This document shows, piece by piece, positions 1 to 6,300 of a DNA stretch of 17,500 nucleotides (within the stretch, counting starts at the first letter, position 1; each line of letters starts with the position of its first letter). Below the pieces are notes generated by a model. The model was not told the origin of the DNA. It saw only the letters and a list, made by a program, of their open reading frames with translations, and searched no databases. The stretch comes from Botryococcus braunii (lineage: Eukaryota; Chlorophyta; Trebouxiophyceae), in assembly GCA_002005505.1 (NCBI GenBank), contig KV908342.1, positions 600,942-618,441 on the forward strand. The letters run 5' to 3'. A program made the translations under genes and the position numbers.

Positions 1-59
1 AAAGCCCCCATGTGTGGCAGTCGAAGTGTGCGCAAGCCACCTTTGTAAGGAAGCTGTCC
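1..59 (-). CDS. Candidate next exon, cut by the window edge
   Basis: Directly downstream (minus strand) of an excellent acceptor: about 35 nearly pure pyrimidines ending ccccttcAG. The phase left by exon 891-701 (two bases, AA) gives AAG and then DSFLTKVACAHFDCHTWGL with no stop before the window ends. The other two frames are also open over this short stretch, so openness is weak evidence. I do not recognise the peptide, and it does not resemble the acidic coiled linker that follows this point in plant Piezo proteins. Confidence 0.28.
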
Positions 60-235
60 CTGAAGGGGAAAGGAGGGGGGGGGTAGGGGGGAGAGGCTTG
101 TACTTGTGAATTTAAGGCCACGGAATAATAACACACTTCTGAACAGCAGCAAGGGCCAGTAGCACCTTGTCAGCAAAGAAATCACCAACCTCTGAAGAAA
201 CTGTTCGTAAGCTCCTCTTTAGGAATCCCGTTCCA
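60..235 (-). other. Intron, unique part with exon-like relic
   Basis: Non-repetitive intron between the last exon and the C-rich/(CA)n block. On the minus strand about 195-112 it reads FFADKVLLALAAVQKCV, which resembles LADMLLWAIAALQTRVF of exon 891-701 in both protein and DNA. It has possible splice sites (tttcttcAG, CAGAA|GTGTGT), but its start phase does not fit the chain, so I treat it as a possible decayed exon copy. Confidence 0.35.
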
Positions 236-292
236 ACCCCCCCCACCCCCACCCCCCCCCCCACACACACACACACACACCGCGCGCGCGCA

Positions 293-357
<65 letters not shown>

Positions 358-394
358 ACGCACGCACGCAAACACACACACACATACACACACA
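236..394 (+). repeat. C-rich run and (CA)n array with (CG)n and (CACG)n patches
   Basis: Runs of C (236-262), then (CA)n broken by cgcgcgcgcgcacgcg (about 280-297), a long pure (CA)n, and four cgca steps before ending in acacagag. Alternating purine-pyrimidine sequence is prone to Z-DNA and slippage. It lies in an intron, so the transcript carries (UG)n. Confidence 0.95.
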
Positions 395-444
395 GAGCTG
401 ATTATCGAATTTTGGTTGAAACACCCAATCGGGGGCGGGGGGGG

Positions 445-650
445 CAACTGTGGAGGCCAAATCTGAGGGGCCAACCCTGAGGGGCCAACTTTGAGGGGGC
501 CAACTTTGAGGGGGCCAACTTTGAGGGGGCCAACTTTGAGGGGGTCAACTCTGAGTGGTAATTCTGAGGGCCCAATCTGAGGGGCAATTCTGAGGGGGTA
601 ACTCTGAGGGGCCAACTCTGAGGGGCAACTGTGAGGGGGCCACTCTGAGG
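445..650 (+). repeat. 15-bp minisatellite ccaactttgaggggg
   Basis: About a dozen units of 12-16 bp. The core (490-550) is four nearly perfect 15-bp units; the flanks vary (ccaactctgagggg, caattctgagggg, gtaactctgagg). The core encodes ANFEG repeats on the plus strand, the pattern of pentapeptide-repeat proteins, but 14- and 12-bp units and TGA codons break the frame on both sides. Confidence 0.9.
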
Positions 651-700
651 GGCAGAATTGCCCTTGAAAAAGGAAGAGGAGCGGGGGCGGGAGTCAATAC

Positions 701-891
701 TTGTGGTAGGTCCGCGAATCAAAGACGCGTGTCTGCAGAGCCGCGATGGCCCACAGAAGCATGTCCGCCAGAGACCCGCGAGTCGAGAAGGTCCACCGCA
801 GCCCTCCCCCGTGCCCGTACATCTTGTACAGCCCAATCACATGGGCCAGGTTGCACTTCTGCGCCCCCCTCCAGTGCGATCGCATAAGAAC
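701..891 (-). CDS. Piezo-like mechanosensitive channel, exon with IGLYK and LQ helix
   Basis: One hundred and ninety-one bases: 63 codons plus two bases. It opens VLMRSHWRGAQKC, carries HVIGLYKM, a glycine-rich turn, then a basic segment and a hydrophobic helix (SLADMLLWAIAALQTRVF), and ends DSRTYH. The acceptor is gcatttgcAG in phase 0, matching the phase-0 end of exon 2264-2024. The donor is CACAA|GTATTG, with an in-frame TGA three bases into the intron, so without splicing translation would end here. IG-YK followed by a serine-rich start, an aliphatic helix and LQ-x-x-x-F is the arrangement I know from Piezo proteins just before their acidic coiled linker. The same frame would run into a (TG)n array upstream, which argues that the acceptor is real. 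Confidence 0.75.
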
Positions 892-946
892 CTGCAAATG
901 CGTCTGGATAGGGGCCCGACCCCTCCCCTGCCTAATACCCTCTCTC

Positions 947-1252
<306 letters not shown>

Positions 1253-1289
1253 GCAATACATGAGCCTCGTGCAGTGGCGATGACTTGCC

Positions 1290-1577
1290 CTACCAATTTG
1301 GGGGTGTTGTTGAAACTTTGTCCTATCTATTTGAGTACAACTCCTGGGGGTTGATGAAACTTTGGACCAACTGGCCGAACCTCCTGGGATTCGATGAAAG
1401 TCTGGCGTATCTACTTGGTGCTCGATGCAATTTCGGCCTATCAATTTAGGGGTCGATGAAATTTAGGCATATCTGTTCGAGGGATTGATGAAACTTTTTG
1501 GGTCGATCAATCTGGGCGCCGTGGAAATAATGGGCTATCTATTGGGGGGGCGGACACACTTTTGGACTATGTATGCG
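1290..1577 (+). repeat. Degenerate 32-40-bp minisatellite resembling an exon border
   Basis: Seven or so divergent units around ctcctgggggttgatgaaac and tttggacctatcta. The pieces ggggtcgatg, atttcggcc and cacctcctgggg also occur across the donor of exon 2264-2024 (2003-2045), so the units look like decayed copies of that exon-intron junction. A plus-strand ORF across it has no protein-like features. Confidence 0.7.
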
Positions 1578-1936
1578 CACCTCCTGGGGGTCGACGTGCC
1601 AGCCAAAGAGGAAGGAAGGAAGGAAGGAATTCCATCAACCCAGCCCAAAGGGCTGATGAGGTGGAAAACCAAACAACGAAGCAGCAAGACACCGAGAGAA
1701 ACCAAACACAAACCCTATGAATCAAGGCCAAACACAAACCCAAAGTACCGAGTGGGGAGCCAGGAGCACAAAGGAAGGGGCAGGAAAGCCCCAGGACACA
1801 GCCCAGGAGTGGGCAAGGGCCAGCAAAAGGGCAAGACACAAACGTAAGACCGAAACTGAAAACAGTCATAAATGAGGTTAACCGCAGACTGAGGGCCTGC
1901 AAGGGCGCCTGGTAGGCAAGGCTAGCCTCAACATCA
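1578..1936 (-). pseudogene. Duplicated end of exon 2264-2024, split by a 281-bp insertion
   Basis: On the minus strand, 1936-1893 reads SLAYQAPLQAL and 1611-1578 reads LFGWHVDPQE followed by GTGCGC. Together they match the end of the true exon (SLAYQAPFQALFGWHIDPQE then GTGAGC). Between the halves are 281 bases (1612-1892) with ggaa repeats and a doubled ccaaacacaaaccc motif. No usable splice sites are visible at the inner edges, so the copy looks dead, although its own donor-like site survives. Confidence 0.7.
1612..1892. other. 281-bp insertion inside the exon copy
   Basis: Starts with four ggaa units and contains a small hairpin, cagcccaaagggctg (about 1640), and a direct repeat, ccaaacacaaaccc (about 1704 and 1728). 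No coding motif, poly(A) tail or clear target-site duplication is visible. Its origin is unknown; the edges are set by where the exon similarity stops and resumes. Confidence 0.5.
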
Positions 1937-1945
1937 TCAAATTTG

Positions 1946-1988
1946 ATGGAAATTCGATGGAATTCTGGAATTTTCACGGAATTTCCAT
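1946..1988. repeat. Small inverted repeat, 10-bp arms
   Basis: Arms atggaaattc (1946-1955) and gaatttccat (1979-1988) with a 23-base loop that itself contains ggaattctggaatttt. It lies in the intron about 35 bases beyond the donor of exon 2264-2024. Confidence 0.6.
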
Positions 1989-2023
1989 TAATCATGGCGA
2001 GATTTCGGCCCAACGATGCTCAC

Positions 2024-2264
2024 CTCTTGGGGGTCGATGTGCCAGCCAAAAAGGGCCTGGAAGGGGGCCTGGTAGGCGAGGCTCAGCGTCATGACCAGCA
2101 CGTTCAAAATAGGCAACCAGCGGAACAGCCGGTTGCGCTCCTCCCGCAGCTGGTCGCGGCGCCTGAATAGGAACAGCGCCAAGGCGAGGTACGCCGCGTG
2201 GATGGCGTCGTTCTCGATCGCACACAGCGCCACGACCGCACACAGCACGCCGTCCGTGTAGTGC
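2024..2264 (-). CDS. Piezo-like mechanosensitive channel, exon with two helices and linker
   Basis: The strongest exon: 241 bases, one base plus 80 codons. It opens HYTDGVLCAVVALCAI, continues into a second hydrophobic stretch (IHAAYLALALFLF), then a charged linker (RRRDQLREERNRLFRWL), then a helix LNVLVMTLSLAYQAPFQAL, and ends GWHIDPQE. The acceptor is gcgccggcAG and the donor is CAAGAG|GTGAGC. Basic linker, LFRW, aliphatic helix, then YQ-P-F is the order I recall for Piezo proteins ahead of the IG-YK segment, and the next exon supplies that segment in phase. Nearly every codon ends in G or C. Partial copies of both ends of this exon lie in the flanking introns (1578-1611, 1893-1936, 2471-2515). 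The family call is from memory of the motif order, not from a database search. Confidence 0.78.
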
Positions 2265-2286
2265 CTGCCGGCGCGGAAACACACCG

Positions 2287-2330
2287 AACCTGAGCTCAGG
2301 TTCAAATAGACTCTCGAGAGTCTATTTGAA
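2287..2330. repeat. Two abutting perfect palindromes (16 and 30 bp)
   Basis: aacctgagctcaggtt at 2287-2302 overlaps by two bases a perfect 30-bp palindrome at 2301-2330, centred on ctcgag with arms ttcaaatagactctc. They lie 23-66 bases upstream of the acceptor of exon 2264-2024 in gene orientation and would form adjacent hairpins in the pre-mRNA. Confidence 0.9.
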
Positions 2331-3035
2331 TAGACTGGTCTTGTAACCTGACCAGACTGCGTTTAATAGACTGAGTTTGTAACCTGGCTGAAACCGAATT
2401 GAACTTGTCATGTGATGAAACTGAACTGAACTTGTAATCAGACTAAACTTGACTGAACAGACAGTGCCTCGACTGCGCACAGCACGCCGTCCATGTAGTG
2501 CCTGAAATACACTGAACCTGAATAATATGACAAAGCTGGACTTGTAACCTCCTGACTGAGCTGACTAGACTGAACTTGTATGCAAGTTACGTAATCTGAC
2601 TAAAGGGAACTACATAGACTGAAATTGCATACAAGTTATGTAATCTGACTAAAGGGAACTGACTAGACTGAACTTGTATACAAGTTACGTAATCTGACTA
2701 AAGGGAACTGCATAGACTGAACTTGTACTCAAGTTACGTAATCTGACTAAAGGGAACTCCATAGACTGAACTTGTATACAAGTTACATAATCTGACTAAA
2801 GGGAACTGCATAGACTGAAATTGTAATCTGACTGGAATTAGTTCACCTTATATTGAACTCATCATGTAAAAAGAATGAAGTGAACTGAACTTGTAATGTG
2901 ACTGAAGTGGACTGGATAGACTATACATGTCATCTGACTAAATAAACTGATGTCAACTTCAGTCGCTTCAGTTTTGATCTGACTAAGCTAAGCTGCGTAG
3001 ACTGATCTTGTAATCTGAGTAAACTGAATAGAAGT
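2331..3035 (+). repeat. Minisatellite of gactgaacttgtaatctgac type, with 49-bp core
   Basis: The whole stretch is degenerate repeats of gactgaacttgtaatctgac. In the middle, five units have an exact 49-bp period: gtaatctgactaaagggaac or a one-base variant starts at 2591, 2640, 2689, 2738 and 2787. Some units carry aacttgtatacaagtt, a 16-bp palindrome. An exon-start copy is embedded at 2471-2515. Confidence 0.9.
2471..2515 (-). pseudogene. Copy of the first part of exon 2264-2024
   Basis: cgcacagcacgccgtccatg and the following tagtgcctg nearly repeat 2237-2266, the first about 27 bases of the exon plus its acceptor. After that the copy reads aaatacactgaacctgaa where the true intron has gcgcggaaacacaccgaacc. 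It carries only HYMDGVLCA of the exon before becoming minisatellite. Confidence 0.75.
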
Positions 3036-3124
3036 ATGATGATGTATATAATTCATCGTACATGCATGCGTACATTGATCATTACATCAGGAAGCGAAAC
3101 TTGCAGGGAAGGCGCCCAAGAAAG

Positions 3125-3481
3125 GTACATCCATACATACATACATACATACATACATACATACATACACACATGCTTGCATGCATGTATACATACATAC
3201 ATACACACATGCTTGCATGCATACATACATACATACATACATACATACACACATACATACACACATACACAAATGCATACATACATACATACATACATAC
3301 ATACATACATACATACATACATACATACATACACACATGCATACATACATACATACATACATACATACATACACACATGCATACATACATACATACATAC
3401 ATACATACATACATACAACATCATACATACATACATACATACATACATACATACATACATACATACATACATACATACATT

Positions 3482-3512
<31 letters not shown>

Positions 3513-3836
3513 TACCCTACATACATCACACACACACATACATACCCTACATACATCACACACACACATGCATACATACATACATACATACATACATACA
3601 TACATACATACATACATACATACATACATACATACATACATAGACACATGCATACATACATACATACATACATACATACATACATACATACATACATACA
3701 TACATACATACATACATACATACGTACGTACGTACGTACATACATACATACATACATACATACATACATACGTACGTACGTACGTACATACATACATACA
3801 TACATACATACATACATACATACATACACACGTACA
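3125..3836 (+). repeat. (ACAT)n tetranucleotide array, 0.7 kb
   Basis: Long (catA)n runs broken by acacacatgcttgcatgcat, a (CA)n patch (3482-3508), a doubled cataccctacatacatcaca block (about 3508-3565), and two (cgta)4 patches near 3722-3738 and 3772-3785. It is bounded by near-copies of gaaggcgcccaagaaaggta (3108-3127 and 3856-3875). Confidence 0.95.
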
Positions 3837-4374
3837 TATCCGCAGGTGTGGCACAGAAGGTGCCAAAGAAAGGCACTTGAGACGCCTTTGGGGAGGTTCC
3901 TGGAGGCTGCCTCGTCCTCTTGCATCTCGATGACTGGAGAGGAGGAAGGACCACTGTCAATAATGGGAAGAAAGACAGGACGGAGGTCATTGCAGTACCG
4001 CACTATCAAAGCAGTACCATAGCAATACCCTGAACCGGGCTATGGAGCTGCAGCGCAAGTAAACCGTTAAAAAAAAGGTTAAATGGAGCCACCAACTTTT
4101 TTGAGGAATCGAACCCCTGCAGGAAGCAGCAGTGTCTCCGACTATGCTCAACATACCACATCTCTTCTACACATTTGTTTTTAAATGTACTATATAGTGG
4201 TTGCTAAGATTTCTTCATCGATGCAGAGGTCATCTTATGTAGCCTATCTTTGTCCTGGGCTCCACCTTCAATGGCCCAGATCACTCAAAAGCAGGCAGAG
4301 CTCCAACTAATATAGGAGGAGGTCCCTCACGGGCAAACCTGGGGCTTCAGGAGTAATGACAACGAAATCAGGAT
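3837..4374. other. Intron, mostly unique sequence
   Basis: No gene recognised. A minus-strand stretch (about 4000-3850) reads VIEMQEDEAASRNLPKGVSS after a good acceptor-like tract, ccttcctcctctccAG, but its end runs into the (ACAT)n array and no convincing donor is seen. The tRNA-like scrap near 4100-4170 lies in this stretch. Confidence 0.4.
4098..4170 (-). repeat. tRNA-like sequence (possible SINE head)
   Basis: The minus strand reads tgagcatagtcgg, a loose box A, then a possible stem ctgc...gcag, then gggttcgattcc, a perfect box B with a four-pair T stem (gggg/cctc). There is no acceptor stem, so this is not a working tRNA. A stretch of T lies about 30 bases further on, as a Pol III terminator would. 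Confidence 0.4.
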
Positions 4375-4378
4375 GACC

Positions 4379-4438
4379 GTACACATACACACACACGCAT
4401 TCTCCCCCCCCCCTCCCTCTCTCACTTACACACACACG

Positions 4439-4511
<73 letters not shown>

Positions 4512-4516
4512 CCACA
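4379..4516 (+). repeat. (CA)n array
   Basis: A broken leading part (cacgcattctcccccccccc, then ctcacttacacacacacgca) is followed by about 65 bases of pure (CA)n. It is intronic. Confidence 0.95.
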
Positions 4517-4594
4517 CAGACCAAGGTGGGCAGGGCGAGCCAGGACTCCTGCTCCTCCCCATCCTACCAACGGCAGAAAACCATCCCTTAACCC

Positions 4595-4595
<1 letters not shown>

Positions 4596-4633
<38 letters not shown>
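4596..4633 (+). repeat. A38 homopolymer
   Basis: Thirty-eight A on the plus strand, T38 in the transcript, starting 22 bases beyond the donor of exon 4753-4655. A T-run this soon after ggttcgattcc resembles the tail of the tRNA-like units. Confidence 0.95.
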
Positions 4634-4636
<3 letters not shown>

Positions 4637-4654
4637 TTCCACGAGGAATCGAAC

Positions 4655-4753
4655 CTGTACAGGAAGAAGCGCAGCCAGTCGACTCCCCGCCACTGAGGCA
4701 TGGCGCTCACCTCCATGGGCTGCCAGATGTTGGAGGGGGCGGCGCGCGGGAGG
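4655..4753 (-). CDS. Piezo-like gene, exon with uncertain start
   Basis: The end is well defined: the reading ...MPQWRGVDWLRFFLY plus AG is followed by donor GTTCGA, and the two leftover bases join the G that opens exon 2264-2024 to give an arginine. The start is less certain. I chose ctcgggcgcAG|CCTCCC because its phase fits the upstream candidate. The frame stays open up to about 4947, so acceptors at 4882-4883 or 4879-4880 (gggggcAGcAG) would add a linker containing GLPEIQE and FRESLMGVPLDVSERG. Tryptophan- and phenylalanine-rich WRGVDWLRFFLY looks like an amphipathic helix entering a membrane segment. The donor lies inside a tRNA-B-box-like string, ggttcgattcc, and 38 T follow it on this strand. 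Confidence 0.5.
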
Positions 4754-4849
4754 CTGCGCCCGAGACCGCGCTCGCTCACGTCCAAGGGAACGCCCATCAG
4801 AGACTCCCGGAAGGACGTCAGGCCCGCTCCCGGCCCCCCCACCTCCTGT

Positions 4850-5110
4850 ATTTCTGGCAGCCCGCTCTCCCTCCCACCCTGCTGCCCCCACCTTGTCCTT
4901 ACGCATCGAATAACGTGCGGTACGCTGTCACATAACGCACTCAGCACTGATGTAACTCGAGTAACGCACTGAAGTAATTAACAAGTAGTAACTAGCGTGA
5001 CACACATAAGTAGCACGCAATGCTCGGCAAAAATAAGCCTCCTGTATCTCCGGCAGCCCCCCTCACGCCGTGCCGCCCCGCCTTCCGTTGCGCGTCCAGG
5101 GCGGATGCAT
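4850..5110 (-). repeat. Duplicated block of about 65 bp (4850-4915 and 5039-5110)
   Basis: cctcctgtatttctggcagc (4850) and cctcctgtatctccggcagc (5039) begin two related blocks about 190 bases apart; similarity continues through a GC-rich stretch to about 4915 and 5110. Read on the minus strand, both give GLPEIQE, and the two base differences in that hexapeptide are synonymous. Confidence 0.65.
4915..5038. repeat. Short agtaac/taacgcact repeats
   Basis: Scattered direct repeats (cataacgcactcagcactga, gtaacgcactgaagtaatta, agtagtaactagcgtgacac) fill the gap between the duplicated blocks. No coding signal is seen. Confidence 0.5.
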
Positions 5111-5173
5111 GACTTGAAATGGGTGGATGTCTTGTGATTGATTTGGGTGAAATGGGTGGAGGTTGGGGTACGA

Positions 5174-5304
5174 TGATGGATGGTTGGATGGATGGGAGGA
5201 TGGATGGATGGATGGATGGATGGATGGTTGGATGGATGGATGGATGGATGGATGGATGGAGGGATGGATGGTTGGATGGATGGATGGATGGATGGTTGGA
5301 TGGG
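5174..5304 (+). repeat. (TGGA)n array
   Basis: About 130 bases of tggatgga with periodic ggtt and ggga variants that suggest a higher period. It begins immediately beyond the donor of candidate exon 5350-5310. The predicted (WMDG)n or (SIHP)n peptides are repeat artefacts. Confidence 0.95.
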
Positions 5305-5309
5305 TAGAC

Positions 5310-5350
5310 CTGTAGAAGAGGATTGCGCCGGGGAGTGGCGGTTCTCGGCG
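5310..5350 (-). CDS. Piezo-like gene, candidate short exon
   Basis: Forty-one bases encoding [13 protein letters not shown] plus two bases of the next codon. The acceptor is cagcctttgcAG (an alternative AG nine bases upstream adds PLQ). The donor is TTCTACAG|GTCTAC, right at the edge of the (TCCA)n array on this strand. The preceding intron would be only 82 bases, against kilobase introns elsewhere. Phase 2 at the end matches the start of the proposed exon at 4753. The peptide is a basic/proline linker entering a hydrophobic stretch, which fits a multi-pass protein but is not diagnostic. Confidence 0.35.
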
Positions 5351-5432
5351 CTGCAAAGGCTGGGCGGGTCCCCTGAGGGAGCGGCGAGCCCTCAGGGTAC
5401 GCCGGCTTGACATCCAGCCAGGAATGGCTCAC

Positions 5433-5471
5433 CCTCCCGCGGGGCGCGTGAAACCAGACGTCGTAATGTAC
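5433..5471 (-). CDS. Piezo-like gene, candidate micro-exon
   Basis: Thirty-nine bases encoding [13 protein letters not shown], phase 0 to 0. The acceptor is tgtactgccgcAG and the donor is GGGAGG|GTGAGC, a strong consensus. The frame is open in both directions, so the exon could be longer: upstream it reads [16 protein letters not shown]. The plus strand is also open here ([12 protein letters not shown]), which lowers confidence. It is kept because its phase fits the next candidate exon and because GC-rich, codon-biased sequence stands out against the polypyrimidine and TGGA repeats on either side. I do not recognise the peptide. Confidence 0.33.
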
Positions 5472-5524
5472 CTGCGGCAGTACAACCCGCCCATCAACAT
5501 CATCCAAATGTTTATTCATCCTTA

Positions 5525-6100
5525 CGGCTCCCCTCACTCCCTCACCCTTCCATCTTCCTCCTTTCTAATCCCCCTTCTACCTCCCTTACCCGTCCGTTCC
5601 TACCGCTCACCCTCCCTCTCTTCCTATTCACTCCTCCCCTCCCCCTCCCCCTCCTCCTCCTCACCAAAAAGCCGCCCCTGCCTTGAGAGTTGATCAACCC
5701 TAACCCTAATGCCCGGAAAAAGCCGCCCCTGCATAGGGAGTTGATCAACCCTAAACCCTAATACCCAAAAAAATCCGCCCCTCCCCCTAATACCCGAAAA
5801 TGCTTTCTCCCTGCTCACAAGAAAGTGAGTTGAGCAACTCGCTCTCCCCTTCCGCTCCTTCTCCTCCTCCCCTTAGGCTTCCTCTCCTCCTCCCCCTCCC
5901 CTCCTCCTCCTCCCCTTTGCTTCCTCCCATCCTCCCCTTCTCTTCCTCTCCTCCTCCCCCTCCCCTCCTCCTCCTCCCCTTTGCTTCCTCCCATCCTCCC
6001 CTTCTCTTCCTCTCCTCCTCCCCTTCTCCTCCTCCTCCACCTCTCCTCCTCCCCTCCTCCTCCTCCTCCTCCTCCGCCTCCGCCTCCTCCATTTCCTCTT
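5525..6100 (+). repeat. Polypyrimidine tract (two blocks)
   Basis: C/T-rich DNA (5525-5665 and 5846-6100), almost pure pyrimidine for long runs. The second block contains a 64-bp tandem duplication around cctttgcttcctcccatcc, visible at about 5914 and 5978. Such strands can form triplexes (H-DNA). The sense strand of the gene is purine-rich here. Confidence 0.9.
5666..5800 (+). repeat. 51-bp minisatellite with telomere-like CCCTAA
   Basis: aaaaagccgcccctgc starts at 5666 and 5717, with a variant at 5769. Between these lie gttgatcaaccctaaccct and gttgatcaaccctaaaccct. Each unit holds one to two copies of CCCTAA or CCCTAAA, the motif of many eukaryotic telomeres, but the number is too small to call an old telomere. 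Confidence 0.8.
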
Positions 6101-6300
6101 CTCTGCTACAGATATCCCCGTTACCATCACCACCAGCAAATTGCTCTGCACTTGCGCGCTGGCTTGCTTTTAATTTTTCGCTCTGTGCGCACAAGGCCCA
6201 TTTTGGGGGCCCCCTTAGAAACATTGTGGCATTGCTTTACGCCAGACCTCCCTGCTGCCATGGGATGTTCTGGACCTTGCTTTTGTAGTCCTGCTGTATT
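6101..6300. other. Intron, unique sequence
   Basis: Nothing recognisable. A minus-strand frame reads MFLRGPPKWALCAQSEKLK and runs into an EEE repeat made by the (CCT)n tract. I see no matching splice pair. Confidence 0.4.

Noticed and set aside
445..560. A pentapeptide-repeat gene
   Set aside because: The ANFEG frame lasts about 22 codons, is closed by TGA and TAA, and unit lengths of 12-16 bp shift the frame.
1485..1847. Plus-strand 120-residue ORF
   Set aside because: It spans a minisatellite, a broken exon copy and an insertion; composition is unlike the GC-ending codons of the real exons.
3850..4000. Candidate minus-strand exon VIEMQEDEAASRNLPKG
   Set aside because: A good acceptor tract precedes it, but I find no convincing donor before the repeat array and no similarity to the Piezo chain.
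3036..4022. 328-residue IHTYIHTY ORF
   Set aside because: Product of the (ACAT)n array, open on both strands for the same reason.
5119..5307. WMDGWMDG / SIHPSIHP ORFs
   Set aside because: Translation of (TGGA)n.
5787..6288. Acidic EEEE or serine/proline-rich ORFs
   Set aside because: Translation of the (CCT)n-rich tract; no splice pair that fits the gene.
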